DNA from: Prostheceraeus crozeri
Taxonomy: Eukaryota > Platyhelminthes > Polycladida > Euryleptidae
Length of the DNA stretch: 64,000 bases
Assembly: GCA_907163375.1 (NCBI GenBank)
Contig: CAJQUW010011560.1
Span: forward strand, 1 to 64,000
Reading direction: 5' to 3'
A program made the translations under genes and the position numbers. Under the pieces are notes generated by a model. The model had not been told where the DNA came from. It was given only the letters and a program-made list of their open reading frames with translations, and did not search any database. Below, one piece after another: positions 1-9,683 of the stretch. The first letter of the stretch is position 1. Every line of letters starts with the position of its first letter.

Positions 1-852
1 AATAATTGACATATTCATATTCCTTGTGTAACATGCACTCGAATGAGCCCAAAAAACAAGATGCCATAATATGACACTTTCCCGAGATAGTTAAATGACG
101 TACTCAGTTCTCAGAATTTACATGAAATCAGATGAAATATTTCAAGCATAATGACTCGAAAATGATATCTTAACAACACTTTCTCGAGGAAGTACAAAGA
201 CATTTTGCATTAGATCTACGAGCGTGAACAAAGTGTGATGTAAGCAGGTTCTTAGATCTGCAAGTTTCATCAGACGAGAACAGTTCGTCATGAACTGAAG
301 TGTTGTTAGGGACAGTCTATTTCAGAGCAACATTCGAGTAATTTTACGATGAGTTTTGGTCGACCAACAGTCTGAGTAGAGCATGATATGGCGACAAGCA
401 GGCATTCCGTCCTGTCAATTTTCCTTAAGTAAATTCGAATCTGCAGAAATTATTCTCTTGAGTATCAAAATCTATAAGTTGTGGTTGTCGTATGATTTGA
501 GGGAATATCAGATCAAATATTTCACTGCCAATACTATTCATAAAAACCAAGTGAAATCAATCCTTTGTCAAACTGCCAACATAATTATAAGCTATATCGA
601 CTGTTGTCACGCTCTGCGATGAGCATGAGCGATAGTAGTGAACATTTTCAAGGAGAAAAAACTATCACACTGCAGTTTGCAAGACAGATACCATCATCAT
701 CTTCGTGAAATTCCCTTTTAAATGAAGTGTGTTTCAACTAAATTGGTTGAGAATTCTGCGATCTGCGTCAAATGATTGAAATGAAGTGTTTTGATGACTT
801 CATCGCAAAGCTTGAAGGAGTGGCGAACAATTAAAGACAGATGAAGGAGACC
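1..852. other. Host flank left of the outer Polinton, no gene seen
   Basis: A/T-rich DNA with only short chance reading frames. I see no RNA gene, repeat end or conserved protein segment. It is the pre-insertion flank of the outer Polinton, ending in the target duplication GACATT. Confidence 0.6.
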
Positions 853-858
853 GACATT
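853..858. repeat. Target site duplication (left) of outer Polinton
   Basis: GACATT lies directly before the terminal AGTAGTAAGCCC and recurs directly after the mirror-image end at 34621-34626. Six-base duplications are the known signature of Polinton integration. Confidence 0.9.
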
Positions 859-2340
859 AGTAGTAAGCCCGTGGCAAATTCAAGGCCAAAATGTGCAACG
901 ATGAGTCATCATGCTGACTCAGCCCACCCCCTCTGCAAGGAAGAAGGGAGAGGGTCAAGGATGTGTTGGGAGGAATGGGTCCGTGAGGAAGAAACCGTTC
1001 CCTACCGCCCCCCTCTGGAAGGAAGGAAGGAGTTTTCCAGCAAGGGTAGGAATCTAGGAAGGAAGGCGGCAAGGGTAGGAATGTGGGAAGGATAGAGTGA
1101 GAAAAGGTGGGTTTTGGTTTTGGGATGAGAAAGGTCAGAATTCGGTATGAAGGAGGTCTCGGATGGGAAATTGGAGTTCAGATTCGGAGTCTACGTGAAA
1201 TGTTGGGTTAGGAAGGAAGGAAGGAGGAGTTTTCCTGTGAGGCAAGGGTAGGAATCTCTGAAAACGGCAGAGTTATAAAAAGGCAGGTTTTGGTCATTTT
1301 GGGATGAGAAAGTCCGTTTTTCGGCATGAAGGAGTGCTCGGATTGGGAAACGGAGTGAAGATTCGGAGTCTACGTGAAATTTTGGGTCTAGGAACTTGTT
1401 TCCAGCTCAATCGGAGAGAAAAAGTTCTATCCCCCCTCTGGACGAGACTTCCAACTTTGGTTCCAGAGATCGTAGAAAGTCGTGTAATAGTTCATTTGAA
1501 AGCTAAGAGTGAGAAACATGCAGTGGAAAGCTCAGTTTGGCCCCATCTTGCTGGGTTTAGAGAGGAAAATGGCAGGAATTTCTGAAAACCGTCAGATTTG
1601 GAAAAAGGCAGGTTTTGGTCCTTTTGGGATGAGAAAGTCCATTTTTCGGCATGAAGGAGTGCTCGGATTGGGAAACGGAGTGAAGATTCGGAGTCTACGT
1701 GAAATTTTGGGTCTAGGAACTTGTTTCCAGCTCAATTGGAGAGAAAAATTTTGAGGACGTCCCCCCTCTGGACGAGACTTCCAACTTTGGTTCCAGATAT
1801 CGTAGAAAGTCGTGTGATAGCTCATTTGAAAACCAAGAGTGAGAAACATGCAGTGGAAAGCTCAGTTTGGCCCTATTTTCCTGGGTTTAGAGAGGAAAAT
1901 GGCAGGAAAACACCAGAGTTAGAAAAGGCAGGTTTTGGATGTTTTTTGATGAGAAAGTCCATTTTTCAACATGAAGGAGTGCTCGGATGGGAAAACGGAG
2001 GGCAAATTCGGACATTTTGGCCAATTTTGGGTCTAGGAAATTGTTTCCAGCTCAATCGGAGAGAAAAAGTTGTGACCCCCCCCTCGGCAGAGATCTTCCA
2101 ACTTTGGTTCTAGAGATCTAGAAAGTCGTGCAATAGCTCATTTGAAAGCTATGAGTGAGACAAATTCAGTGGAAGACACGGCTTGTTCATGTCTGCTTTC
2201 GTCTAGATGTGAGACGCCATTGAAAATTTTGGAAATTGGCGAAAAAAACGAGAGTTAGAATTTTTACGAAAATGGCTCTAGCGGGTGAACGAAGCCTCAG
2301 AAGGGAAAACAGAGACCAACTTTGGAATCAGCGTGACATT
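859..2340. repeat. Left terminal inverted repeat of outer Polinton
   Basis: It matches the reverse complement of 33469-34620 almost base for base. The outer part is rich in GGAAGGAAGG tracts. The inner part is a tandem array of units about 320 bp long that share GATGAGAAAGTCC starts near 1304, 1629 and 1948, with a more diverged unit near 1128. The left copy has one more unit than the right, which explains its extra ~330 bp. Reading frames here are by-products of the repeat. Confidence 0.88.
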
Positions 2341-2375
2341 TTACACCTGAATGTCATTCATGCTATGTCTCCGAA

Positions 2376-2817
2376 GTGATAGGAAGAAAGATGACAGATG
2401 CAGTAGAGTTTACGAATGAATTTTGGTCACTACGTTTTCATCGACAAAGTCTTCGTGGATTGATTAGGGACTACATCATCTCATTTCATCATGAAAAGGC
2501 AGACTTAGAATTTGCTATCGCTATAGGTAGGTTACTTCGTTTTCCAACTGCTCAGGGACAGTTTGATGAATAAAGATGTGAAAGGTCGGTTAGTTGCAGA
2601 GATTGAATTTGAGAAAGTGACTGATGAACATGCAGGTGAACGTGTAGTGTTTCATTTTGCATCCTATTCTGCAGAGACGATACATGATCCAAAAGATTTC
2701 TATCAGCGACACATGGCGAAAATTGCATCTCGACTAGATTCATTTCAAGAGCATGGATCCAACTTACTCTTATGTCGCATAAAACACATTCATATTCAAC
2801 TCAATGTGCTAAACTAG
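2376..2817 (+). pseudogene. Small protein related to two others in the outer Polinton (family 1, copy A)
   Basis: Function not recognised. The product carries a segment of the form RFHxxSxxGLIxDYIxxF followed by a basic turn and GRLVAEIEFE, then an FxSY ... MAKIxxRLDxF ... IKHIHIQLN tail. The same layout is seen in the small genes at 5078-5461 and 31527-31930, and a looser likeness to the N-terminal part of the outer PolB (28810-29361) is visible. It is the first gene inside the left terminal repeat. Broken, about one break. An N-terminal polymerase-like module made as a separate protein is one possibility, but this is inference. Confidence 0.5.
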
Positions 2818-2915
2818 ATTTGACTACAAGATTTGGGAAAAGCAATCATGAGTCAGTCGTCCGCGTGCCTCCTTTTCCCTGCCGCAACGAAGTCAGGGGA
2901 GAAACGGAGGTCTCT

Positions 2916-2963
2916 GATTGGCTCACATAGTGTCAAATGTGGATTCGCGGGAGACTATAAAAG
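2916..2963 (+). promoter_or_regulatory. CCAAT/TATA Pol II-type promoter in outer Polinton
   Basis: An inverted CCAAT box (GATTGG, 2916-2921) stands about 35 bp upstream of TATAAAAG (2956-2963), followed by a pyrimidine-rich start region (TTCTCTTCATTTC). The same arrangement serves the opposite-strand gene at the other end (31380-31430). It would drive the rightward genes from about 3.0 kb. Confidence 0.6.
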
Positions 2964-3091
2964 CAGATGTCTCCCCATTTTCTCTTCATTTCATTCTCTT
3001 GACTTGGAAAGCGTGTGTGACTTGCTCAAGCCATTCTCCCCTCTCAACTTTGTCTTATCATTTCTGTTTGCAAATTTACAAGTGAGTGTCA

Positions 3092-3234
3092 TGACTGTGT
3101 GGCCTAAACCTTACCAACATTTTAGAAGAGAGACGCAGGAGAGTGTGTGGCCGATGATTGTACAAGCTTATTTTGTTGAACCATCACCACCGTCACCTCC
3201 ACCACCTAGACGCTTTACCTTTAATGAAACTTAA
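3092..3234 (+). CDS. Short proline-rich reading frame in outer Polinton
   Basis: It begins MTVWPKPYQHF and ends with a proline-rich stretch (PSPPSPPPPRR). It follows the promoter at 2916-2963 within 150 bp and could be a leader exon or a short protein. I do not recognise it, and no partner domain is visible. Confidence 0.3.
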
Positions 3235-3385
3235 TTTGGGTCCTAAGCCCAAGATATTTAATTTACTGGAAGATGACGAAGACTTAGACTTTGGTGATAA
3301 GCTTTAAATCATGTGAACGCCCCAAAAGGTCCTCTTAAGGGCCACCTCATATGTCACTGCTAAGCCAAGGATTTTCTTTTCTCTG

Positions 3386-4136
3386 ATGATCATGAATGTA
3401 CTTAGTGGTATTCTTTCGCTACAGACTGCCATGGCCATGAATCCTACTCCAACTGCTGCATCACTCAATCCTCAACATCTCGAGTTGTGGAATCCGAAAA
3501 TTGAAAAGGTAATTCACGGATATCCTACCTACAAACAACAAGTGCGCTACAACGGTGCTCGACTCTATCTTCAAACGCCGGCGGTATACTTACCAAAAGT
3601 GGATACGCAAGTAAATCGTTGCGGTCAAAACCTGAGTATCCCTATTGATAACTGGTTGCGTCAGCAGCTTGACATTTTAGAAGACGTTGTTAGGCAAAAG
3701 GCTCTTATTCCTACTGAACTATTACAGTTGTGGCCAGAAAAGAAAACTTCTTATTATAAACGAAAGTATCGCGGCACTCGCTGCTTTCAGTGAGTGCCGC
3801 TATTTTCATATTTTGCAAAGCAAGTATTGTAAAGTCACCTCAGGAGTGACAGTTGAACAGTCAGTTGAAACAGAATTGTCATTGCTAGGTGCAGGCTTTC
3901 ATTCATTTCATATTGAAGTGCCTGCTGTTTATGTGGGACCTCATCAATCTGACGGTAATTTGATTTCTCTCAATTTGAGCATTGCTCAAATTCATCATCA
4001 ACCTGAGTTAACAGGACTTGATCACATTGAGAAAGTCATTGATTCTTGTGTCAAAGACTGTCAAGAGCCTGTCACAAAACCTAAACGTCGTCGCGCATCA
4101 AAGAAAGTTGGTGCTACCACCAAAGAGAAATCTTGA
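3386..4136 (+). pseudogene. Unrecognised Polinton gene, family 2 copy A
   Basis: Function not recognised. The N-terminal part has a segment (LELWNPKIEKV, then RLYLQTPAVYLPKV) and IPIDNWLRQQLDIL. The C-terminal part has GFHSFHIEVPAVYVGP ... LISLNLSIAQI and a basic tail (KPKRRRASKK). The gene at 5863-6459 shares PLDYWKRLQFDTLE and GFYSFEIKIQTIYMGP ... LFTLN, so the two are diverged paralogues. The basic tail could mean nucleic-acid binding (inference). Broken, about one break. Confidence 0.5.
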
Positions 4137-4287
4137 GTATTGTAATCAGTTAGTATGTAGTGAATGTGGAAAACGCGGTCTTGCGCGTTATGTTCAAATA
4201 AAACATTGTAATCATGTTATATGTATCTTTTGTCATGTAAAGAACAGACATCTTTGTAAAGTTCCTGCTCAATGTATTATATTTTAA
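4124..4287 (+). CDS. Short cysteine/histidine-rich exon-like frame (zinc-binding)
   Basis: It encodes LVCSECGKRGLARY, HCNHVICIFC and CKVPAQC: paired cysteines and histidines spaced as in a small RING-like or zinc-ribbon fold. It lies just upstream of the exonuclease-like block, and a pyrimidine-rich acceptor (TTTTTGATATTGTAG) separates the two, so it may be an exon of the same gene. The ligase or binding role is unknown. Confidence 0.4.
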
Positions 4288-4309
4288 TTAAGTCTTTTTG
4301 ATATTGTAG

Positions 4310-4645
4310 GTTGTCATCTTCATAGACAGTGAGGGAACACCCATGCAAGAGTTGAGTGCTATTGCAATGAGAGAAAGCGATCAAATTGTTGTTAGTGTAT
4401 ATCATAGATTTGCCTACTGTCCTCCACACAAAGACGAATGGTCACGGCGTCATGTGCATGGACTTGATCCTTCTATTTTGATTCAGATTGGATTTGTAAA
4501 TGAAACTTATTTGATAAGTTATTTCAAACGGTGGCTGTCAGGTTTTCATATTGTTAAAATATTAGGAAATGATTCTGAACGAGAAGCAACAACACTTCAG
4601 TTGCACATTGATAATTTATATTTATGTTGGGTAGATCGTGTATGA
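4310..4645 (+). CDS. DEDDh exonuclease-like exon in outer Polinton
   Basis: The block opens VVIFIDSEGTPMQELSAI, matching the exonuclease motif I pattern of DEDD nucleases (DxExTPxxELxAI). It continues with HVHGLDP ... IGFVNETYLISYFKRWL and IVKILGNDSERE, compatible with motif II and III regions. The block follows an acceptor-like TATTGTAG, so this is probably a downstream exon, and the stop is at 4645. A possible poly(A) signal, GAATAAAC, lies near 4951. In the family this fold degrades single-stranded or structured DNA/RNA 3'-5'. A role in the element's replication or RNA turnover is inference. Confidence 0.45.
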   Translation, partial: VVIFIDSEGTPMQELSAIAMRESDQIVVSVYHRFAYCPPHKDEWSRRHVHGLDPSILIQIGFVNETYLISYFKRWLSGFHIVKILGNDSEREATTLQLHIDNLYLCWVDRV

Positions 4646-5077
4646 CAAGACTATCACATGCATTGTGATCAAAAGAAGTTATGAGATGAAATTATTTTTG
4701 ATATGGGTGTATGTTTCGATGAGAGACATCACCTTTACAGACCACCATCCCATTGTAATACTAGAAATAAAGCCACCTACATTGCAAAACTCTCTTCACG
4801 CTACATTGTAGTCTCTATGACGTTTTTGAACTGTATCTATATTATTGTCAACAGCATGGCTATATGTAAAACACGTTTTTACTCGTTGTGAATGAGTGAT
4901 GATCTTTTCATGAAGTGTATTCTGTACTTGTGAATTGTGACTGATGTTGAATAAACTTACAGTGGAACATGATTGTTATTTCTGCTTATTCATAGTGGAA
5001 GTCATTGAAGCAATATGAAATCTATAGTCACAACGTTTATGATGGCGCATCGTACACTAAGTAACCGCATGTGAACT

Positions 5078-5461
5078 TTGACACTTGATCAACAAGGATT
5101 CGATGGACTTTTACAAGATTGGAAACTTACATTTAAAATGAAGATGAATGACATAAAAGTAGTGGTAACTGAAAGCCTTCCTCTCTTCAAAAGATTGATA
5201 GAGAGTTTACAACCTCAAGATGTGAAGAGTAGACTCGTTGCTTATATAGAGTTGAAAGATTTGCAAAAACCACTTCGTTTTGGATCTTATTTCACAGAAT
5301 GGATTACTCTTGGTGATCAATTTTATGTATGTCATATGGAGAAAATTATGGAGAGAATAGAAGAGACGTTGGAAGGAAATGCTTACGTTGTTAAACATAT
5401 CATGATTCAACTGAGTGTGTTTACATCCACGACTTTGTTTGATGGTCGACATGTTGTGTAG
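5078..5461 (+). CDS. Small protein of outer Polinton, family 1 copy B
   Basis: 127 residues and apparently whole. Segments: GFDGLLQDWKLTF, a spacer, DVKSRLVAYIELKDL, FGSYFTEWITLGDQFYVCHM, EKIMERIEETL and VKHIMIQLSVF. It aligns segment by segment with the small genes at 2376-2817 and 31527-31930. The annotated frame begins at a non-ATG codon, so the real start may be a later methionine or an upstream exon. AATAAA lies at 5467, immediately after the stop, which supports a real transcript end. Function not recognised; the resemblance to the N-terminal stretch of the polymerase is suggestive only. Confidence 0.5.
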   Translation: MTLDQQGFDGLLQDWKLTFKMKMNDIKVVVTESLPLFKRLIESLQPQDVKSRLVAYIELKDLQKPLRFGSYFTEWITLGDQFYVCHMEKIMERIEETLEGNAYVVKHIMIQLSVFTSTTLFDGRHVV

Positions 5462-5510
5462 ATGCAATAAAGATTTCCTTTCACTGAGAATTTTGTAATG
5501 GTGTATAGAG

Positions 5511-5690
5511 CAACATGAGTCATTGCGCTTTGTGCATTACTATCGGGGTCTTTGTTAGATAAATGAATGCGTCTTTGTTCGAGAAAAGGGCGTGTCACAA
5601 CATGAGTCATTGCGCTTTCTGCATTACTATCGGGCTCTTTGTTAGATAAATGAATGCGTCATTGTTCGCTAGAAGGGGTGTGTCACTAAA
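5511..5690. repeat. Two tandem copies of an ~88-bp repeat
   Basis: Both copies hold ACATGAGTCATTGCGCTTT, then GCATTACTATCGGG, TTTGTTAGATAAATGAATGC and a GTGTCAC end. They lie between the poly(A) site of one gene and the promoter of the next, and may be a duplicated upstream control region. Confidence 0.75.
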
Positions 5691-5717
5691 GTCTTTGTGA
5701 GGACTAGAACGACTTTG

Positions 5718-5727
5718 TATATAAATA
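5718..5727 (+). promoter_or_regulatory. TATA box TATATAAATA
   Basis: It stands about 145 bp before the ATG at 5863 and follows the duplicated 88-bp repeat. A second TATAAAA (5841-5847) lies only 16 bp before that ATG, so the first is the better candidate for the core promoter. Confidence 0.45.
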
Positions 5728-5862
5728 CGAAAGGTTTCCACCCACGCAGTCAAAAGTTCACGTGTGATAACTCTTTGTCACGTAACAAAGACAGGGAAAA
5801 CAAGAAAAGGGAAACGCATGTGATTGGAGCTAGGTCTGGTTATAAAACGGACGACTGAGCTC

Positions 5863-6459
5863 ATGGCAATCACTTCCGTCCTTGCGCTAACCATGCAGTT
5901 GCTCGAAGCCATCAACTCCTCTGCTCTCGCACTGGGTACACTGAACTCCCTTACTTTAGCATCGGGTAAAAATGCTTTCAATCAAAAGATAACTCATCAT
6001 GGAGAAGTCGTGACCATAAAAACTCCAAGTCATAGGATAGATTATCTAAAGGTTATGTCAACAAAATATGGACTCGCTGTGTGTGTACCGTTAGACTATT
6101 GGAAACGGTTACAATTCGATACTCTTGAAACATTCCTGAAAGAAAATCTCACCATTCCCAAAGAAATTGTTCGACACAATGGGAAGCGACCACAAGTTCC
6201 CATCATGGAAAGACGATACATGCATGTTCATATGGATAGACACTGTCTCATCATCCATGAAAAGGAGGGCGGCGAATTCGACTTACTCAATTGCAAACCA
6301 CTCCCCATTTTGGGAAAAGGATTCTACTCCTTCGAAATTAAAATTCAAACCATCTACATGGGTCCGCGCAGGGACGGAAGGTTGTTTACGTTGAATCCCT
6401 ATCTTGTCTCCATCACCTTTAAAAATGATGTCCATGTTGATGATGATCAACTACAGTAA
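5863..6459 (+). CDS. Unrecognised Polinton gene, family 2 copy B
   Basis: About 198 residues from the ATG at 5863. The frame is open upstream to 5824 but only from a TTG codon, so the ATG is preferred. Segments: a short hydrophobic start, VPLDYWKRLQFDTLETF, a basic turn, and GKGFYSFEIKIQTIYMGP followed by LFTLNPYLVSITF. The same C-terminal segments occur in the gene at 3386-4136. It looks whole. The function is unknown; the repeated GFxSFxI ... YxGP ... LxxLN core may be a beta-rich binding domain (inference). Confidence 0.5.
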   Translation: MAITSVLALTMQLLEAINSSALALGTLNSLTLASGKNAFNQKITHHGEVVTIKTPSHRIDYLKVMSTKYGLAVCVPLDYWKRLQFDTLETFLKENLTIPKEIVRHNGKRPQVPIMERRYMHVHMDRHCLIIHEKEGGEFDLLNCKPLPILGKGFYSFEIKIQTIYMGPRRDGRLFTLNPYLVSITFKNDVHVDDDQLQ

Positions 6460-6616
6460 CACTCTCCACACACTGAGAACGCACCATCGGTCTTTATGAG
6501 ACCACGGCCTTAACGGCCACCGTATCAAGAAAGAAAATGTACACTCACCATGCCACACATGAACATGACTCTCTCCTTCTTTCTTAGGCATTACATCATT
6601 CACTCAGGTCTGAATC

Positions 6617-6835
6617 ATGATCATGTGGAAATTATCAGCATGCCTCTATGTATCATGGAAACGTGAGTGTGTTACATTTCATGATATGAAACGTCAACTT
6701 CAGATAACTCTAGAACGCATTCAACTACGAAGGTTACATCGCGCAATCCTATCCAACTCTTGCCGTGTCATTAACATAGGAGAAGGCATTGTATTTATTC
6801 GCATTCAAGAGATGATTCTACATAATGATCACTAA
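6617..6835 (+). CDS. Short unrecognised frame, possible exon
   Basis: 72 residues with a basic helical middle (QLQITLERIQLRRLHRAIL) and a strand-like end (GIVFIRIQEMIL). It begins just after an acceptor-like CACTCAG near 6606, so it may be an exon upstream of the TBP-like gene. The function is unknown. Confidence 0.3.
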   Translation: MIMWKLSACLYVSWKRECVTFHDMKRQLQITLERIQLRRLHRAILSNSCRVINIGEGIVFIRIQEMILHNDH

Positions 6836-6911
6836 TACATCGTGATTCCAAAACCCTCATGGAACAAGTATGAAAGGGAAGTTCACTCAACCCTCATGTC
6901 ATTTGTGAGTC

Positions 6912-7365
6912 ATGCTCCCCATCCGCATCATCAACGCCATGCGCGAAATGAATCTCAGAAGAGACATCGATTTAGAACAGTTGCATACCCATCTTTCCGA
7001 TTCAGTATATCATCGCGGTCGTCCACAAATATTGGTCATTCGCATGAGCAATGGTCGTCAAGAAAATGCGAACACTCATGCCTCATCTACGCCTCAGTCC
7101 CCTGACATTGAAGAATATAGTAGTGTCTGTTCAATCGAAGATGTTCGTGAATCTAGCAAACATTAAAACCAGTAATCACTGTATATTTTATGAAACTGAA
7201 CTCTTTCCTGCTGTTCTGATTCGGAAGTGGCATCCTGTACATATTGCAGTGTTTCACAACGGACATTGCATCATGACTGGTTTACGTGATATCAGTAAAG
7301 TAGCTGACATTGCTAAATCTCCAATGCGCTATCTGTATGAGTCACAGTTAATAGAACCGTGTTAA
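6912..7365 (+). pseudogene. TBP-like protein gene in outer Polinton
   Basis: TATA-binding-protein repeats have the layout N-I-V-x ... LDLxxI ... YxPxxFPAVIMRI ... LIFxSGKxVxTGAK. Here the first part reads RIINAMREMNLRRDIDLEQL, then YHRGRPQILVIRM. The later part reads YETELFPAVLIRKW, then AVFHNGHCIMTGLRD, a very close counterpart of the YEPELFP ... FxSGKxxxTG half of a TBP repeat. TBP-like proteins are known from several large DNA viruses. The sensible role is promoter recognition for the element's own TATA-bearing genes (2956, 5718, 31380), which is inference. Broken, about one break. Confidence 0.6.
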
Positions 7366-7599
7366 TCACATGATGCGTTTTGAATGAGTCATCGCAATGA
7401 ACTATCGCCCAAACACGTGTCGGTGAAAAGGTTGAACAATACTGATTAGATTCTTATCTAACTGACTGGTGCTTTACCACTTCATGAGTCAGAGCTATTT
7501 ATAGACATGAGTCAGCAAAGTGGTTGATGTTTCCTAAGCCGAAGAAATTGTCATGATGCTACATTCGTTGCTGAGGATGATAACTTACAAACTCTAAGA

Positions 7600-7985
7600 T
7601 GGTTTTGACTTTATTTTATACTTTACCTATCTTGCAAACAGTGAAATGCTTGTCACTTTATTTTATACTTTACCTATCTTGCAAACTCTGAAATGATTCT
7701 AACATTAATTCAAACTTTACAATCATCAACTTTATTTCTAACTTTACAAACGTCAACTTTGTTTCTAACTTTACAGACAATGAAGTGATTCTGACTTCAT
7801 TTATATTTCACCTATCTTGCAAAAAGTGACATGGTTATAACTTTATTTCTAACTGTACAATCATCAACTTTATTTCTAATTTTACAAACGTCAACTTTAT
7901 TTCTAACTTTACAAACAGTGAAATGATTCTGACTTCATTTATATTTCACCTATCTTACAAACAGTGACATGCTTATGACATTATT
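7600..7985. repeat. Higher-order tandem repeat array
   Basis: Short units of the form AACTTTATTTCTAACTTTAC alternate with longer CACCTATCTTGCAAACAGTG units. Blocks of about 130 bp repeat two to three times. It fills the gap between the TBP-like gene and the end of PolB, with no coding signal. Confidence 0.75.
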
Positions 7986-8089
7986 ACCAAGTCAGTCCCA
8001 CCTATTTGAACCGCAACTTTATGTAAAAAGAAAAACGAGACAGTCTGTACATGATATGTTATTGAATGAAAGACATTTCATCACAGTCA

Positions 8090-8200
8090 CACATAGTTAA
8101 TACTATACACGGAGAAAACAAAGTCACTCATGTGCAGGGAGAAAACAAAGTCACTGATGTGTCGGAAACTGTACAGGGACAAAACAAAGTCAGCAAAAGC
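8090..8200. repeat. Three short direct repeats with AAACAAAGTCA core
   Basis: GGGAGAAAACAAAGTCACT-like units occur near 8111, 8139 and 8175 (the last as GGGACAAAACAAAGTCAGC). They stand just downstream of the polymerase gene; their role is unknown. Confidence 0.5.
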
Positions 8201-8338
8201 ACTGGATACCCCATCGATGATATGCTGTGATCAGGAGTTGGACGCATGTTACAAGGCACTCACTCACAGCATCCCATAGAAAACGACATGGAGTGAAAAG
8301 GCAAAACATCAACCACAACAGAGAGGAAGCATTCATCA

Positions 8339-9316
8339 TCAGACATCGCCGGTCGGAGGAGGAGAAAGTTTCTGTCTCTTGGGTGGAGGTAGATGAGTGT
8401 CTGGATGGCCGTACGGTAATGAGTGGTTAGGACTCATCCAGCATCGCTTGTCTTCCCAAGCTGAGAGACCTCGTTTCCTATACGTCGTTGTTCTGACTTG
8501 ATGCGACTGTAATTTTAAAATGGTCATTTCTACTCTTTTAATTTTAAGTGAATCTAAGGCATCTTGATAGTCCCTATGTGTCATTTTTCTAACGATTGAC
8601 TTCGAGATGCCTTTCGCCCGTTTAATAGAAAGGTCTGAGGATTTTAGCTTCATGGAGTACATCTTGGGACGAAGCAAGATCATCTCCTCTATCTGTTTGC
8701 CGGCACACTCATCCTTGAAGCAGCCAAGCTTCGCTTTATTTGTGGTAGAGTAAAGCGGATGGTCAGTGGGATAGTTGGAACCATAGAAATGGTTGGAATT
8801 ATCAAACTTGGGTGCTAAATATTTTAAAATGACTTCCTGCTTGACTTGGCTAGTGGTTGTCAAAGCTAGGAAGAAGCTGTCTGTATCGCCTCCTACTAAT
8901 TCCACATGTTGGATCAATGGACAAGTTTTAAAGGTGTGGTAAAACAACTTGTACATTTCTAAGTTGGAATGATCCAAGACAGCTTGACCGACATAAATGG
9001 GCTTGCAAAGTTCTACTTTGGATTTTAACATTTTAAAACCAGTGATGTCTTCGGAAATGACATCATGGCGACAAAACAACGGTGAGCAACATAACTTGAT
9101 ACTCGTTTCCGGATCATTAACGATACGATAGTCGATGCGCTTTCTTACATCCTCCATGGTTTTACCAAAGAGGGCATTATTGTTAAATTTAAAGAAGTCC
9201 TTTTCGAAAGGATTCTGGGATTCAACCCGTTTCTTACTATTAAATTCTATATACGGTTTTAGAAAGGGCTTCTGCCTAAACTGGATAGCGCGATGGACTC
9301 TGTCAAGTTTCATCCC
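8339..9316 (-). pseudogene. Outer Polinton DNA polymerase B, C-terminal part
   Basis: It encodes palm and thumb of a family B, protein-primed type polymerase. Motif B is KFNNNALFGKTMEDVRKR and motif C is VGGDTDSFFL. The Polinton-type stretch RPKMYSMKL ... AKGISKSIVRKMTHRDY follows, and the protein ends in a proline-rich tail. Reading continues past 9316 into the inner element's terminal repeat, so any methionine beyond that point belongs to the insertion. The rest of the gene lies at 27139-29361 beyond the inner element. It acted in replication of the element; broken by insertion of the inner Polinton. Confidence 0.85.
9311..9316. repeat. Target site duplication (left) of inner Polinton
   Basis: CATCCC precedes AGTAATGG at 9317 and recurs at 27133-27138 after CCATTACT. 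Confidence 0.92.
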
Positions 9317-9683
9317 AGTAATGGATAAAAGACCGTTCCAGGACACCATAAAATCAAAAAAATTAGTACTTTTAAAAGCGACATAAATTTATGAATTTAG
9401 TCCCTTTTTCAGGTTTTTAAGACCTAAATTCATGAATTTAGTCCATTTAAAAAGTACCATTTTTTCAAAAAATGGCATTTTTAAAAACGACATAAATTCA
9501 TGAATTTGAACCCTTTTTCAGGTTATGAAGACCTAAATTCATAAATCGGCTAAAGCCAGAGGAGCTTCGCTCCGATTTGGGCGTTTTTAAAAATACCCAA
9601 TTTTTCAAATTTTTCAAAATCTCAAATTTGAGAATTACAATTTTCATTGCTCAAATCATGACCGTTCTAGGACACCGAAAATC
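9317..9683. repeat. Left terminal inverted repeat of inner Polinton
   Basis: It pairs with 26739-27132. Inside it, a ~110-bp unit with a CATAAATT.ATGAATTT core and CCTTTTTCAGG is repeated, and a second ~80-bp unit (ATCTCAAATTTG ... CAAATCATGACCG) continues to about 9745 beyond the inverted part. The perfect palindrome TAAATTCATGAATTTA is at 9425-9440. The GC hairpin GGAGCTTCGCTCC is at 9561-9573. Confidence 0.92.

Noticed and set aside
841-2113. Long reading frames in the outer terminal repeats (both strands, mirrored at 33544-34683)
   Set aside because: They follow the tandem repeat units and appear in several frames; no conserved domain. By-products of the repeat.
7600-7985. CRISPR-like array
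   Set aside because: The units are not constant repeats with unique spacers; they are overlapping A/T satellites in a eukaryotic setting.
9317-9349. Methionine start for the outer PolB C-terminal piece at 9349
   Set aside because: It lies inside the inner element's terminal repeat, so it is not part of the outer gene.
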